A stretch of 64,000 nucleotides of DNA, from positions 1-64,000 of the forward strand of contig NZ_MUKN01000003.1 in assembly GCF_001995175.1 (NCBI RefSeq), written 5' to 3'. Positions 63,930-64,000 of this stretch are shown one piece after another (the first letter of the stretch is position 1; every line of letters begins with the position of its first letter). The translations under genes were made by a program, and so were the position numbers. This DNA is from Rathayibacter rhapontici (GTDB lineage: Bacteria > Actinomycetota > Actinomycetes > Actinomycetales > Microbacteriaceae). The notes beneath the pieces are model-generated. The model saw only the letters and a program-made list of their open reading frames with translations. It had not been told where the DNA came from and did not search any database.

Positions 63930-64000
63930 CGCGACCGCTGCATCTGCGCGCAGGTCCGATCCTCCTCGTCGCGGTGGGCGGCTCCGTCGGCACCGCCGCC
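63926..64000 (+). CDS. crcB: CrcB/FluC fluoride channel, N-terminal fragment (cut by window edge)
   Basis: 25 codons visible: a short N-terminus, then PILLVAVGGSVGTAA, which matches the first helix of FluC channels (GGxxGxxxR). GTG at 63926 overlaps the UspA stop. Exports fluoride as a dimer or as two paired subunits. The assignment rests on one helix. Confidence 0.6.
   Translation, partial: MTRPLHLRAGPILLVAVGGSVGTAA

Noticed and set aside
1-64000. tRNA or rRNA genes, insertion-sequence transposases, prophage genes
   Set aside because: No sequence with the conserved RNA signatures and no DDE/serine/tyrosine recombinase or phage structural motif was found by eye.

Overview
High-GC actinobacterial chromosome with a strong G/C preference at third codon positions. 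LacI-controlled glycosidase loci, GTG starts, YtfQRT-YjfF-type and MalFG-type sugar ABC transporters, a class F sortase and cell-wall-binding-2 repeats point to a plant-associated Microbacteriaceae (Rathayibacter/Curtobacterium/Clavibacter-like). The family is inferred from gene style; no marker gene was used.

Layout. 0-0.8 kb: two small secreted surface proteins (one cut by the window edge). 0.9-13.4 kb, minus strand: a 1531-aa enzyme with two GH43 catalytic modules, then a furanose-type ABC operon (binding protein, ATPase, two permeases), an extra ATPase and a LacI regulator. 13.5-25.9 kb: general genes, namely an SRPBCC protein, a membrane protein, a 1-kb non-coding repeat tract, class F sortase + CHRD protein facing an ECF sigma/RskA-like anti-sigma pair, an AGCS symporter, a FUSC protein, DUF1232, two DUF2382 stress proteins, a hemerythrin protein and a DUF2231-Rieske protein. 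26-38.5 kb, plus strand: GH43 + ricin lectin, LamG + GH43, a UvrA paralogue and a 1382-aa GH127/GH146-type beta-L-arabinofuranosidase. 38.7-44.2 kb: molybdopterin oxidoreductase, a PDDEXK nuclease (DUF1016) and a DUF6584-like gene between two copies of a repeat, and an LLM-class monooxygenase. 44.3-55.0 kb, minus strand: LacI regulator, GH43_24-like exo-galactanase, MalE/F/G-type transporter without its own ATPase, and a LacZ-type GH2 beta-galactosidase. 55.1-64 kb: TetR, adenosine deaminase-like, Gfo/Idh/MocA + ThuA pair, alpha/beta hydrolase, CWB2 protein, CHAP amidase, UspA and the start of a CrcB/FluC fluoride channel.

How it works together. The sugar genes read as two linked uptake-and-degradation systems for plant arabinan/arabinogalactan: secreted GH43 and GH127-type enzymes release L-arabinofuranose for the YtfQRT-like importer, while the exo-galactanase, MalEFG-type importer and beta-galactosidase take the galactan backbone. 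Four copies of a 14-bp dyad (TGTTACCGTGAACA and near variants) lie upstream of the double GH43, the furanose transporter, the second GH43 and the GH127 gene, tying together loci 30 kb apart. Four of the secreted enzymes end in the same about 90-residue domain with two conserved cysteines.

Caveat. At least ten genes carry single-base deletions, nearly all in G/C-rich runs and always a loss of bases, plus one in-frame TGA. The uniform pattern suggests sequence errors more than gene decay, so these are annotated as full-length genes with the break position stated.
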